A stretch of 64,000 bases of DNA from Bradyrhizobium sp. AZCC 2176 (GCF_036924645.1 NZ_JAZHRX010000001.1:744001-808000), one strand, 5' to 3'; positions 8,173 through 16,710 are shown, numbered from the stretch's first letter. Numbers and translations: made by a program. The notes: a model not told the origin generated them from the sequence alone.

Positions 8173-9039
8173 ATGAGGACACCTCAGCTCTCCGCATTGG
8201 TGTTTGCTGTGCTTACCTTCAATGCCGTCGCCGCGGAACCTCAGAAGCTGTGGGAGGCGAGTGGCTTCAAGCAGCCCGAGTCAGTGGTCTTTGACCGAGC
8301 CGCGGGGGCCATTTATGTGTCGAACGTCAACGGCGATCCGATGAAAAAGGATGGCAACGGCTTCATTTCAAAGCTCGCGCCGGACGGAAAGGTTGTGACA
8401 ATCGAGTGGATCAAGGGACTCGACAGTCCGACCGGGCTCGCGCTTGCCAACGGCAAGCTGTACGCCGCAGACGTGGATCGGATTGCGGAAATCGACATCG
8501 CCAAGGGTGAAATTATCAACCGATACGAGGCACCCGGTTCCAAGTTCTTGAACGACCTCGCGGCTGACAAGGGGGGACGGGTCTACGCATCCGACATGGT
8601 GACAAACAGCATTTGGGTGCTCGACGGCGGCAAGCTGTCTCTCTTGATGCAGGATGACGCGCTCGACAACCCGAACGGGCTCCTCGTCGAGGACGGGAGG
8701 CTTGTGGTCGCGTCGTGGGGCAAGATGGCCCCGGACTTCTCGACCAAGGTACCTGGCCACATGAAGGCGGTCGACCTCGCGACGAAGAAGGTGTCCGCTC
8801 TTGGTGACTCGACACCAGTCGGCAATTTCGATGGCGTCGAGCCCGATGGCAAGGGCGGTTATCTTGTCACCGACTGGGTAAGCGGCGGTCTGTTCCGCGT
8901 CGCGAACAATGGCAAGCCGACACCCCTCCTACCGCTCACCAAGGGGAGCGCCGATCTCGGCGTGGGGCCGGACGGTACCGTCATGATCCCGATGATGATG
9001 GACGGCACTGTTGTGGCTTACAGGATCGATCCACGCTGA
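8173..9039 (+). CDS. Exported SMP-30/gluconolactonase-like beta-propeller protein
   Basis: 288 aa with signal peptide MRTPQLSALVFAVLTFNAVA (cut before EPQK). The body is a six-bladed propeller pattern: SGFKQPESVVFDRAAGAIYV, GLDSPTGLALANGKLYAADV, FLNDLAADKGGRVYASDM, DNPNGLLVEDGRLVVAS, FDGVEPDGKGGYLVTDW, and DLGVGPDGTVMIPMM. Glu, Asn and Asp at strand ends fit the metal site of the SMP-30/lactonase family, but a signal peptide makes a periplasmic binding or hydrolase role likely and the substrate is unknown. The start is fixed by a GGAGGAGGCTACC site. A cytoplasmic relative is at 40785-41711. Confidence 0.85.
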   Translation: MRTPQLSALVFAVLTFNAVAAEPQKLWEASGFKQPESVVFDRAAGAIYVSNVNGDPMKKDGNGFISKLAPDGKVVTIEWIKGLDSPTGLALANGKLYAADVDRIAEIDIAKGEIINRYEAPGSKFLNDLAADKGGRVYASDMVTNSIWVLDGGKLSLLMQDDALDNPNGLLVEDGRLVVASWGKMAPDFSTKVPGHMKAVDLATKKVSALGDSTPVGNFDGVEPDGKGGYLVTDWVSGGLFRVANNGKPTPLLPLTKGSADLGVGPDGTVMIPMMMDGTVVAYRIDPR

Positions 9040-9471
9040 AAGGATTGCGCCTGACCAGCATTAGGCCCGTGCGCGGTTCCCGCGAGCGAAAAGAATACGG
9101 CGCGGCGACAATCGCCGTCTTCAGCAACGAAGGCGGACGATCGGATGAAACAGGAACTTGGCGTGCTCGGAGCGGATGTCTGCTTAGGGTCGCTTTGATG
9201 GTGTACTGATCACTTCCGGTCTGCCCCGATTAACAGACATCTTCAGAACCGGTCGGCATGTCTCAAACGCGCCACCACAGCAGTCATGGCACGCATCCCG
9301 AGTTGGAAGCGACGGTCGCAGAGGAGCGCGCCACCGATGTTGCGTGAGCGCGGTGATAACCCCTCAAAATGAAGCTCGAAGTGAACTGGGGCGGGAGGGT
9401 CGGTCGCCATAAGTTGACCGGGTCACAAAAGGAAAGGCGTTGATCAATTTCGCCGCCGGCAATCTGGGCCG
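9040..9471. other. Gene-free stretch
   Basis: About 430 bp between convergent genes. No frame has convincing codon bias and I see no hairpin with a T run. The stretch around 9165-9270 (gcggatgtctgcttaggg, then aacagacatcttcagaacc) looks like a decayed dispersed element, but that is an impression only. Confidence 0.4.
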
Positions 9472-10125
9472 TCAGCGCGCGAGCTGTGGTCCGGCGGGAG
9501 GCGGCGGGCGAGCCACCGACGACGACTGTAGGGCCGATGATTGCGCCTTGGGTTGCGGAGGTTTGGGCTGCGGGATAGAGGCCGCCTGCTGGGCCGGGGC
9601 CGGAGGCGTGGATGACATCTTCTGTCTGATGTCCTCCTCAACGGCCTTTAGTGCCGCAATGTTCTGGGCCATCTGATCTTGCTTGGCAGCGAGTTGTTCT
9701 ACGTTGCGCCGCACGACATCGAGATTGGACGCCAAGGGCGCAAGCTGCTGCATCGGGTCAGTGGAAGTTGCAGCCGCGACTGGCGACTTCGTCGTCGAAA
9801 CGGATAACACCCAGGCCAGCGCCGGAGCCCGGGCTACCAGCATCTCCTTTGCTGCATCACCGTAGGACTGCCAGCCAAGCGTGGCGCCGACACCGATGAG
9901 AACCGCAATAGAGAACCGGGTAAGGCTGCGGAATATTCGCCTGCCAATCGACGGCCGGCCGCTCGCCGGCCGACCCTCCCCGAAGCGGTAGTGATGGGGA
10001 GGATCGATCGACGGCGTCATGCGCCGTCTGCCAATGCGCTGATCGGATCGGACGTCCGGATCGTGCGCAAGCCCGCCGGACGAAGGTTCTTCGGCCGTCA
10101 GTGGTGGGCTTTGCGAGTATAACAT
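9472..10125 (-). CDS. Single-pass membrane protein with coiled coil and Pro-rich tail
   Basis: 217 aa from the ATG at 10125, which has a GGTGGAGGTACC site. Order: a cytoplasmic disordered head, a membrane segment near residues 70-90 (FSIAVLIGVGATLGWQSYGD), then a coiled coil (LAPLASNLDVVRRNVEQLAA, QDQMAQNIAALKAVEEDIRQ), and an Ala/Pro/Gln-rich tail. I recall this architecture in many Bradyrhizobium hypothetical proteins. The tail lies in the periplasm and could contact the wall. No enzymatic motif is seen. Confidence 0.75.
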   Translation of the reverse strand: MLYSQSPPLTAEEPSSGGLAHDPDVRSDQRIGRRRMTPSIDPPHHYRFGEGRPASGRPSIGRRIFRSLTRFSIAVLIGVGATLGWQSYGDAAKEMLVARAPALAWVLSVSTTKSPVAAATSTDPMQQLAPLASNLDVVRRNVEQLAAKQDQMAQNIAALKAVEEDIRQKMSSTPPAPAQQAASIPQPKPPQPKAQSSALQSSSVARPPPPAGPQLAR

Positions 10126-10315
10126 TGGTACCTCCACCGACGGTTCTTCCAAATTCTTGAGGGAAGAGGCGATCCTGGTTTGACGGAAGGGAGGCAGGAG
10201 GACAGCAGCCCTAGGGCGTTTGTGAGATCGTTGCACGATATTTATGAGATCGTCGCTCGATAAAAGAATCGACTTGTTTGAGGTCGGTCAAGCGTCAACC
10301 GTTAGGCCCGCGGCC

Positions 10316-10582
10316 CTAGCCAAACCTCGCCCGCGAGCGTTCCCTCGCCTTCTCGGCCTCGACCTCGCGGTCGCGCGGCGGGGCATTGGTCTGCAGCGCG
10401 GCCAGCAGCCGCCGCGCGCTGTCGGAGACTTCGGAGACCGCGCGGTTGAACGCCTCGGCGTTGGCCTGCGACGGCGAATTGAAGCCAGAAAGCTTGCGCA
10501 CGAATTGCAGCGCGGAAGCATGGATTTCGGCGTGCGTGGCCGGGGGATCGAAGTTGAACAAGGTCTTGATATTGCGGCACAT
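10316..10582 (-). CDS. DUF2277 family protein
   Basis: 88 aa, starts MCRNIKTLFNFDPPATHAEI, the hallmark opening of DUF2277. The family is short, cytoplasmic and widespread; HASALQFVRKLSGFN and AFNRAVSEVSDSARRLLAAL are the conserved helices. Function unknown. The ATG at 10582 has GGAGAGAACC upstream. It is divergent from the DUF2188 gene with a gap of 127 bp. Confidence 0.88.
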   Translation of the reverse strand: MCRNIKTLFNFDPPATHAEIHASALQFVRKLSGFNSPSQANAEAFNRAVSEVSDSARRLLAALQTNAPPRDREVEAEKARERSRARFG

Positions 10583-10709
10583 GGTTCTCTCCTCTGCACC
10601 CGTCGGTCAAGGACGAACGGCCGGTGCAAAATCCGACAGCGTGGCCTATTCTGTCATGGATCGCGCGGCGCGTTCACCCCTGTCGGCACCTGCAAACAGC
10701 GAGTTCCCG

Positions 10710-10949
10710 ATGACCCATGTGACCTACAAGATCGTCGAACATGACGGCGGCTGGGCCTACACCGTCAACGGCGTGTTTTCCGAGCCGTTTCCGAACCGCG
10801 CCGCAGCGCTGGCCGCCGCCCGGCGCGTGGCGGCCGAGCAGCGGGTGCCGGGCCGCACAGAGGTGATCGAATACGAGACCCCGGATGGAAAATGGCGCTC
10901 GGAGACCGCGGCCGGTAACGACCGGCCGGAAACCGAGGTGGAGGGCTAG
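10710..10949 (+). CDS. DUF2188-like small protein
   Basis: 79 aa, starts MTHVTYKIVEHDGGWAYTVN. A beta-strand front part (GGWAYTVNGVFSEPFP) followed by an Ala-rich helix (NRAAALAAARRVAAEQRVPG) and a VIEYETPDGKWRSE end is the layout of DUF2188, a small family of unknown function. The ribosome site is weak. The longer upstream frame crosses the promoter of DUF2277 and was rejected. Confidence 0.75.
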   Translation: MTHVTYKIVEHDGGWAYTVNGVFSEPFPNRAAALAAARRVAAEQRVPGRTEVIEYETPDGKWRSETAAGNDRPETEVEG

Positions 10950-11066
10950 AGCTCGAAAACGCATGGGCGGCTCGCAGTGCCGCCGACCTGGTGACGGAAA
11001 CAGCCGGTGTGATAGGTTCCCCCGCAAGCGGTGCAAAAGATCGCCGCAGCCCTCGGGGAGACCATC

Positions 11067-12127
11067 ATGAATTTTTCGCACGTCGCTTTCTCGGCCGCCC
11101 TTGCCTTGACCTCCGTCACCGCCTTCGCCGCAGATTATCCAGCGCCGAAGCAGGGCGACTGGATCGCCAGGGACTTCAAATTCCACACCGGCGAGACGAT
11201 GCCGGAGTTGCGGCTGCATTACACCACCATCGGCGAGCCGACCGGCAGCCCGTGCTGGTGCTGCACGGCTCGGGCGGCTCGGCCGCCAGCATGCTGACGG
11301 CGGGCTTTGGCGGCGAATTGTTCGGTCCCGGCCAGCCGCTGGACGCCGCGAAATACTGCATCATCATTCCTGACGGTGTCGGCCACGGCAAATCGGCAAA
11401 GCCCTCCGACGGCATGAAGACCGCGTTTCCGAAATACAATTACGAGGACATGGTCGACGCGCAGTATCGCCTGGTCAAGGAAGGTCTCGGCGTCAAACAT
11501 CTGCGGCTCGTCATAGGCAATTCGATGGGCGGCATGCACACCTGGATCTGGGGCGGTAGATATCCGCAGTTCATGGACGCGCTGGTACCGATGGCGTCGC
11601 AGCCGACCGAGATGGCGGCGCGCAACTGGATGCTGCGGCGGATGATGCTGGAGACCATCAAGAACGATCCGGACTACAATGGCGGCAATTACACCGCCCA
11701 GCCGCGCATGATGAAATACGCCATCAACGCCTTTGGCATCGCGACCGGCGGCGGCACGCTGGCCTATCAGGCGCTGGCGCCGACGGCGACGAAGGCCGAC
11801 AAGATGGTCGACGACCGGCTGGCGACAGCGATCACCGCCGACGCCAACGACTTCATCTACCAGTGGGAAGCCTCGCACGATTATAACCCTGCGCCATCGC
11901 TCGAGAAGATCGAAGCGACGCTGCTCTTGATCAACGCCGCCGACGACGAGCGCAATCCGCCGGAAACCGGCGTCACCGACGCAGCGATGAAGCGCATCAA
12001 GAACGGCCGCCTGTTCCTGATCCCCGCCTCCAGCGAAACGCGCGGCCATCTCACGACCGGCAATGCAAAATTCTACAAGAAGCAGTTGGAGGAGCTGCTG
12101 CAGACCGCACCGCAGCGGGCCATGTGA
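11067..12127 (+). pseudogene. Alpha/beta hydrolase (homoserine acetyltransferase-like fold), frameshifted
   Basis: Two overlapping frames encode one protein. The first, from ATG 11067, gives a signal peptide (MNFSHVAFSAALALTSVTA) and DFKFHTGETMPELRLHYTTI up to GEPTG. The second frame then continues with PVLVLHGSGGSAASM and runs to 12127. The switch is near 11247 (accggcagcccgtg); one missing base, for instance GGCAAGCCC read as GGCAGCCC, would restore GEPTGKPVLVLHG. Downstream all catalytic parts are intact: nucleophile Ser in VIGNSMGGM, Asp in NAADDERNPP, His in ETRGHLT. The fold is that of MetX-like exported hydrolases; the acyl substrate is unknown. Either a recent pseudogene or a sequencing error. 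Confidence 0.8.
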
Positions 12128-12169
12128 ACCGGCACGAACATTGAAGCGAGCGCGCGATCCAATCGTCCG

Positions 12170-12823
12170 TCATCTTCGAAGCTCGGGGCAGCTACCCCAT
12201 GGGACGTTGCGCGCCCTGTTTTTGTCAGGGCTACCTTTCAGCCCGGCGTGCAGAACGTTGACTGCCTGCAACTCGTATCGCTCGGTGGCAAGTTCATGCG
12301 AAAAGATCACGTCAATGGTCGTGTACGACCATATCAGGCAAAGAACGCACACAGGCGCGAAACGCACTTGCGCCATGTAGTATGTGAAATAGACGCGCGA
12401 ACCGGTGTGATCCAGGCGCATGTCCGGCACTTCCTGGCTTTGGACGTATTCTGCGCCCATGCTGCGCATAACAGCGTGGGCAGCGGCCAGTTGGCGACTA
12501 ACGGACGGATCGGGTCCAGCAAGCCCTCTGATATTTGAGAGAAGGTGATCATTCAGATTGCTATTGAAGGATGCCGTCGGACCGCGAAAGCCCCTGTCCG
12601 ATGGCCAGAACACCCCATTCGACAGGCCAGGCCACACCGTCCAGCGCTGCTCGCCAGCCCGCGACAATATGTTCTGGTATTCAGCACCGCTAATCGAACC
12701 GATGCTGCATTTCTCCAGCCCGAAGCGTTCGGTAAAGCCGAAAGCCCAGAGCAACACAGGGAGCGCAAACAGCAATCCCGCGGGTGAAAGCAAGCCTATC
12801 GCTATCTTCGTGTTCGTGCCCAA
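12170..12823 (-). CDS. Hypothetical membrane protein
   Basis: 217 aa from a TTG at 12823 with GGAAACGCG upstream. Segment IGLLSPAGLLFALPVLLWAF near the N-terminus and FAPVCVLCLIWSYTTIDVIF near residue 160 are membrane-spanning; the loop between them (about 120 aa) should be periplasmic and contains ISGAEYQNILSRAGEQRWTV. I do not recognise the family. It is convergent with the hydrolase gene, with 42 bp between ends. Confidence 0.6.
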   Translation of the reverse strand: MGTNTKIAIGLLSPAGLLFALPVLLWAFGFTERFGLEKCSIGSISGAEYQNILSRAGEQRWTVWPGLSNGVFWPSDRGFRGPTASFNSNLNDHLLSNIRGLAGPDPSVSRQLAAAHAVMRSMGAEYVQSQEVPDMRLDHTGSRVYFTYYMAQVRFAPVCVLCLIWSYTTIDVIFSHELATERYELQAVNVLHAGLKGSPDKNRARNVPWGSCPELRR

Positions 12824-13161
12824 CGCGTTTCCAATCGTGCCGGATGACCGTGGAGCGGCTGTGCTGGCTCGGCCAGCTCACCACGAATTCTCACGCGAGA
12901 TCGATAGCACGTTCGTGCTGCCCCTATTAGCGGCAGCCATCAGTTCGGTGCGCGTGTTGAGCCAACCGCGGCGCGCATCAAAACCGTGTACAGTACGCCG
13001 GCTGGAAGTTCCGATTTCGCAACGCATCAAATTTGCCTCGCTCACATCGCTCATTATTTGAGCGTGCATCTGCGATCCGGCTCCGCTTGAATTGTCCTGA
13101 GATTACGAATCGTGGGCGGCATGCCCCGCGGGGGATAAAGACAAACGCAGCGGAGGATCGG
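12824..13161. other. Gene-poor stretch
   Basis: About 340 bp. A 63-codon minus-strand frame (12878-13069) exists but lacks a ribosome site and any recognisable motif. No repeat or RNA gene seen. Confidence 0.4.
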
Positions 13162-13515
13162 ATGCGAAGGCTTGCGCCACTGTTCTTGCTGGCCTGCCTT
13201 TCGGTGCTGGCCGGCGCGGCGCTCGCCGTCGACAGGGGCCAGTTCCGCCACGTGCCACCTGATATCCGCGCCTGGTTCAAGAGCGTGATCGCGCCGAACG
13301 GCGTGCCCTGCTGCGATGAGTCGGACGGACATCGCACCACCTACGACGTTCGCGCTGGCGCCTATTGGGTTCCGATCGAAGGCCAATGGATGCAGGTGCC
13401 CGAGCGCGCGGTCATTCGCGATCAGGGCAACCCGATCGGCGAAGCCGTGGTGTGGTACGTGCACCACCGCGGCAGCATCATCATCAGCTGCTTCGTGCCG
13501 GCGGACGCGGTCTAG
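13162..13515 (+). CDS. Small exported protein, conserved hypothetical
   Basis: 117 aa with a signal peptide (MRRLAPLFLLACLSVLAGAA, cut after ALA). The mature part reads VDRGQFRHVPPDIRAWFKSV, then GVPCCDESDGHRTTYDVR, AYWVPIEGQWMQVPERAVI and WYVHHRGSIIISCFVP. Three Cys (a CC pair and one near the end) suggest disulphides in the periplasm. I recall this as a repeated small-protein family in Bradyrhizobium, function unknown. The start has a GGAGGATCG site. Confidence 0.75.
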   Translation: MRRLAPLFLLACLSVLAGAALAVDRGQFRHVPPDIRAWFKSVIAPNGVPCCDESDGHRTTYDVRAGAYWVPIEGQWMQVPERAVIRDQGNPIGEAVVWYVHHRGSIIISCFVPADAV

Positions 13516-13581
13516 ATTCTCTCAGGGATGACGCCCGCGCCGCGGGATGATAATCTGGCCGAAACCGAACGGAGCCGCGCA

Positions 13582-14184
13582 GTGACCGATTTTTCCGCCA
13601 GCGATCTCGCCTCGATCTATCCTGCACCCTCGCCCCGCGTGATCGCAAAAGCGCGGCCGGAGATCGACGTCCATGCGAAGAAATTCATCGGCATGTCGCC
13701 GTTCTGCGTGCTGGCCACCTCAGGCTCAGACGGCAGCGTCGATGCTTCTCCGCGCGGCGGCAATCCCGGCTTCATCCATGTTGCGGGACCGAACCTGCTG
13801 TTGATGCCGGATCGCTCGGGCAACAACCGCATCGACAGTTTTCGCAACATCGTCGAGGGAAGTGGCTTCGTGCAGTTGATCTTCTTCGTACCGGGGATCG
13901 ACGAGACGCTGCGTGTCGGCGGCAGGGGCAAAGTGTCTGTCGATCCGGAGCTGATGGCCTCGATGGTCGAGTTCGGCAAGCCGCCGCGCGCGGTGCTGCG
14001 CATCGAGGTCAGGGAAGCCTATTTCCACTGCGGCAAGGCGCTGATGCGCTCAAAGCTGTGGGCGGGTGAGCGGGTCGAGCGCTCGGTGATGCCGAGCATC
14101 GGCGAAGTGATCCACGACCAGACCGGTCTCGGCGAGCGCGAAAGCCAGGACGTGATTTACGAGCGCTACAAGACGCAGTTGTAG
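13582..14184 (+). CDS. Pyridoxamine 5'-phosphate oxidase-like FMN-binding protein
   Basis: About 200 aa from the GTG at 13582, favoured by a GGAG at 13571; an ATG at 13528 is an alternative. Split-barrel marks: KKFIGMSPFCVLATSGSDGS, DASPRGGNPGFIHV, LLMPDRSGNNRIDSFRNIVE and VGGRGKVSVDPEL. The Arg/Asn-rich DRSGNNR segment is where FMN phosphate sits in this group (MSMEG_1061-like subgroup). Such proteins reduce or bind flavin or F420 substrates; the particular substrate cannot be told. A twin palindrome follows it. Confidence 0.85.
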   Translation: MTDFSASDLASIYPAPSPRVIAKARPEIDVHAKKFIGMSPFCVLATSGSDGSVDASPRGGNPGFIHVAGPNLLLMPDRSGNNRIDSFRNIVEGSGFVQLIFFVPGIDETLRVGGRGKVSVDPELMASMVEFGKPPRAVLRIEVREAYFHCGKALMRSKLWAGERVERSVMPSIGEVIHDQTGLGERESQDVIYERYKTQL

Positions 14185-14190
14185 GGCTCC

Positions 14191-14279
14191 GTGATGCCCG
14201 GGCTTGTCCCGGGCATCCACGAGTTAGCAGTGTCGCGGCGACGAAGACGTGGATGGCCGGGTCAAGCCCGGCCATGACG
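14191..14279. repeat. REP-like double palindrome, CCCGGGCAT family
   Basis: Two hairpins in inverse order: GATGCCCGGG-cttgt-CCCGGGCATC, then ATGGCCGGG-tcaag-CCCGGCCAT, flanked by inverse CCACG and CGTGG. It sits between the convergent ends of the FMN-binding gene and bfr and may also serve as a terminator. Confidence 0.75.
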
Positions 14280-14290
14280 AAGGATAGAGT

Positions 14291-14776
14291 CTAGTCCCCG
14301 TTCTCCAGCCCGCCGACATGCTTCTGTGTGTAGAGATCAAGCCCGATGCGCTTGATCAAATCGAGTTGGGTTTCGAGGAAATCGATGTGATGTTCCTCAT
14401 CCTTCATCACGCTCTCGAACAGGTCGCGCGAGACGTAATCCTTGACGCCATGGCAATAGGTCGCGGCTTCCTGATAGAGCGTGCGTGCCGTCATCTCGGT
14501 TGCAAGGTCGCATTCGATGATCTCCTGGACGTTCTGCCCGATGCGCAGGGGATCGAGCACCTGCATGTTGGGAAAGCCGTCGAGGAACAGAATCCGGTCG
14601 GTGAACTTGTCGGCGTGCTCCATCTCCTCGATGGATTCCTTGCGCCAGACCTTGGCAAATTCCAAAAGCCCCCAATTGTTCAGGAGCCGGTAATGCAGCC
14701 AGTACTGGTTGATCGCGGTGAGCTCGCTGCGCAGGCCCTTGTTGAGATAGTCGATGACTTTGGGATCGCCCTGCAT
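14291..14776 (-). CDS. bfr: Bacterioferritin
   Basis: 161 aa, the normal size. Bacterioferritin forms a 24-mer that oxidises and stores iron and binds heme between subunits. Ferroxidase ligands are visible: Glu18 (RSELTAINQY), Glu51 and His54 (SIEEMEHADK), Glu94 (IIECDLATEM), Glu127 and His130 (KDEEHHIDF); the heme ligand Met52 is in EEMEHA. It lies next to bfd on the same strand, with an ICE-type palindrome at 14821-14837 about 45 bp upstream of the start, which points to iron-dependent control by Irr. Confidence 0.96.
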   Translation of the reverse strand: MQGDPKVIDYLNKGLRSELTAINQYWLHYRLLNNWGLLEFAKVWRKESIEEMEHADKFTDRILFLDGFPNMQVLDPLRIGQNVQEIIECDLATEMTARTLYQEAATYCHGVKDYVSRDLFESVMKDEEHHIDFLETQLDLIKRIGLDLYTQKHVGGLENGD

Positions 14777-14820
14777 GGTCCACTCCGATTTTCCCAGGCC
14801 AAAGGTGGCCTGACACTGTA

Positions 14821-14837
14821 TTTAGAACGCTTCTAAA
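14821..14837 (-). promoter_or_regulatory. Iron control element (Irr-type ICE box) upstream of bfr
   Basis: Perfect palindrome TTTAGAA-CGC-TTCTAAA. This is the form I recall for the Irr binding site of Bradyrhizobium. Bacterioferritin genes are typically repressed by Irr when iron is scarce. Confidence 0.75.
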
Positions 14838-14914
14838 TCAGTTTGGAGCCAAGAGCAACTGTTCCGCGGAAAAAGCGGTGGGAACAGCGAAAACCAGTGG
14901 ATTCTAAGGGATTT

Positions 14915-15190
14915 TCAGCAGGCCGCGAGCGCGAACGCCGGAGCAGTTTCCTGCGCGGGCTCGTCGTTGGCGGCGTGACGGCTGTGCGGGCAACCGGAGC
15001 AGCATTCCTTGGCGCAGGCGCCGAGCGCTTCGTCGATGATGGTCTTGATGGTGCGCGCGCACCGGCCGCATTCGGCGCTGCAGCCGAGGCAACCGTAAAT
15101 CTGTTTCGGATTTCGCGGCAGGTCCGAGGATGCGCTTACAGCATTGCGGACATCGTGGTCGCTCAAAACGTTGCAGGAACAGACGATCAT
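14915..15190 (-). CDS. bfd: Bacterioferritin-associated ferredoxin (BFD-like [2Fe-2S] protein)
   Basis: 91 aa. The N-terminal domain carries the BFD cluster ligands: CSC near residues 4-6 (MIVCSCNVLSD), and CLGCSAECGRC about residues 34-43. BFD proteins reduce the ferric core of bacterioferritin so iron is released. A longer C-terminal tail with CAKECCSGCPHSRH contains additional Cys, more than standard BFD has, and could hold a second metal site. Upstream of the start, TTTCAAG-CAA-TTCCAAA near 15272-15288 is a weak ICE-like match. It is 138 bp from bfr. Confidence 0.9.
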   Translation of the reverse strand: MIVCSCNVLSDHDVRNAVSASSDLPRNPKQIYGCLGCSAECGRCARTIKTIIDEALGACAKECCSGCPHSRHAANDEPAQETAPAFALAAC

Positions 15191-15371
15191 GAAATCGGTA
15201 AAACCTTCGGTGATGCGACCTCATCGATATTTAAGAGCGCGACGAGATGCAAAAGGAAAAGCCGCATTTTCAAGCAATTCCAAACTGATGCCGGAGAAAT
15301 ACTGGAATGAATCTAAAAAGGCGGCATTGCGGTAGATCACACTGGCGCTGAGTTGCCGGCGGTTTTCGGCG

Positions 15372-15650
15372 TCAATCGCCGCCGCCACCGCCATCGCCGC
15401 CGCCTCCGCCACTGTCTCCGCTGGAATCGGCGGACGAAGTGGAGCTATCCGATGAAGAACTGTCGCTGCCGAACCAGGAAAACAGGTTCCAGCCATCGCC
15501 ATCGGAACTGCCGCTGGGGCCCATGCTGGAAGCGTCGCCACCTGCGCTCTCGCGCTGCGTCTTGCGGTTTTGCACCCGGCTCATCAACAGGTAGCAGATC
15601 AGCGACATCCCGCCGACCGCCACCACGAATGCCGTCATTCCGCTTGTCAT
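15372..15650 (-). CDS. Small membrane protein with Ser/Gly tail
   Basis: 92 aa. One membrane segment at residues 4-23 (GMTAFVVAVGGMSLICYLLM), then a Ser-rich stretch (SDSSSSDSSTSSADSSGDSG) and a terminal run of Gly/Asp. The low-complexity tail must lie outside the membrane and is probably disordered. Function unknown; similar short proteins are common in Bradyrhizobium. Confidence 0.65.
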   Translation of the reverse strand: MTSGMTAFVVAVGGMSLICYLLMSRVQNRKTQRESAGGDASSMGPSGSSDGDGWNLFSWFGSDSSSSDSSTSSADSSGDSGGGGGDGGGGGD

Positions 15651-15828
15651 TGTGTCTTCGCTCCAAATGCGGGCGGGGTCTTAGGTATCTTTGCACCGCA
15701 ATCTGCCGATCTCTCCCATTTTCGTCGCCCCCGGAGGCACTGCCGTTCATTGATCATTCAAGTGAAATGTGGAACCTTTGCCGGGACAACACTTAACGTG
15801 CTTTGCTCCCCACGAGAAAGGTGAGGCC

Positions 15829-16140
15829 ATGAAGAAGACATTGATGGCGCTCGGCGCCGCCGCCGCGTTGACGGTTTCCGCCGTGGCAGTCCCGGCTCCC
15901 GCCCATGCGCAACGTGGTGTCGCGGCAGGGGTCGCCGCCGGATTGATCGGCGGTGCCATCGTCGGCGGCGCGATTGCTTCGCAGAACGGCTACTATTACG
16001 GCCCGGGTTATTACGGGCCCGGCTATGGCGGCCCGGCCTATGTCGTCGATCCCGGCTATGGCGAATCTTGTATCTGGCAGCGACAGCGGTTCTGGGATGG
16101 TTACGGCTGGCGCGTCCGCAACGTCAGGGTTTGCGACTAG
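15829..16140 (+). CDS. Secreted Gly/Tyr-rich protein, paralogue 1
   Basis: 103 aa with a signal peptide (MKKTLMALGAAAALTVSAVA, cut at AHA). The mature chain starts QRGVAAGVAAGLIGGAIVGG, a glycine-zipper-like segment, followed by a Tyr/Gly/Pro stretch (YYYGPGYYGPGYGGPAY) and a C-terminal CIWQRQRFWDGYGWRVR with two Cys. The next gene is a clear paralogue sharing both ends. Probably periplasmic or surface associated; function unknown. The ATG at 15829 has AAAGGTGAGG upstream. Confidence 0.82.
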   Translation: MKKTLMALGAAAALTVSAVAVPAPAHAQRGVAAGVAAGLIGGAIVGGAIASQNGYYYGPGYYGPGYGGPAYVVDPGYGESCIWQRQRFWDGYGWRVRNVRVCD

Positions 16141-16174
16141 CACCCCCGTTCATCTTCATTAAATTAGCGCCCCA

Positions 16175-16204
16175 CATCCCGGAACGGCGCCGCTTTCCGG
16201 GATG
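16175..16204 (+). terminator. Hairpin after paralogue 1
   Basis: CATCCCGGAA (16175-16184) pairs with TTCCGGGATG (16195-16204). No immediate T run, so terminator function is uncertain. Confidence 0.35.
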
Positions 16205-16369
16205 CATGCCATTTCTGGCCTGAAAAAGACCGTTTTTTTCGGTCACGCTTCAGAACGTTTACTTTCGATTGACCCATGTGCGCTTTTTAGCGAAGCGGCA
16301 GTCCGAAACAGCGTGTGAGTCATCCCTAAACCCGGCGCTCGAAGGCGCCACCCCAGGAGAGCCCAGGAC

Positions 16370-16642
16370 ATGAAGAAGACATTTGCTGCCTTGGTCGCGG
16401 TCGCAACGATTGCCGGTTCGCTCGTCGCGACGCCCGCAAGCGCACAGCGTGGCGTTGCCGCAGGCGTGGCGGCCGGCCTGCTCGGCGGCGCGATCATCGG
16501 TGGCGCGATCGCCTCCAGCCGTCCGGCATACGGCGGACCGGTGTACGTGGAAGAAGCGCCCTACCCGGCCTGCCGGATGGTGCGCGAGCGCTTCTGGGAC
16601 GGCTATGACTGGCGCTATCGCCGCGTCGAGGTCTGCAACTGA
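16370..16642 (+). CDS. Secreted Gly-rich protein, paralogue 2
   Basis: 90 aa. Signal peptide MKKTFAALVAVATIAGSLVA, cut after SAQ. The mature chain opens with the same QRGVAAGVAAGLLGGAIIGG glycine zipper as the gene at 15829 and ends CRMVRERFWDGYDWRYRRVE plus a final Cys, but lacks the long Tyr/Gly stretch. The pair is therefore a tandem duplication with a shortened middle. RBS is AGGAGAGCCCAGGAC. A strong terminator follows. Confidence 0.82.
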   Translation: MKKTFAALVAVATIAGSLVATPASAQRGVAAGVAAGLLGGAIIGGAIASSRPAYGGPVYVEEAPYPACRMVRERFWDGYDWRYRRVEVCN

Positions 16643-16679
16643 TCTGATCGATTGATGCGCGAGCGCGCACCTTGATCGA

Positions 16680-16710
16680 AGCCCGGCCGATATCTCGGCC
16701 GGGCTTTTTC
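16680..16710 (+). terminator. Rho-independent terminator after paralogue 2
   Basis: AGCCCGGCCGA (16680-16690) pairs with TCGGCCGGGCT (16695-16705), followed by a TTTTTCTTT run. It is the clearest terminator of the window. Confidence 0.85.

Noticed and set aside
12878..13069. 63-codon minus-strand ORF
   Set aside because: No ribosome site, no family resemblance, and a composition typical of chance frames. Kept only as part of the gap note.
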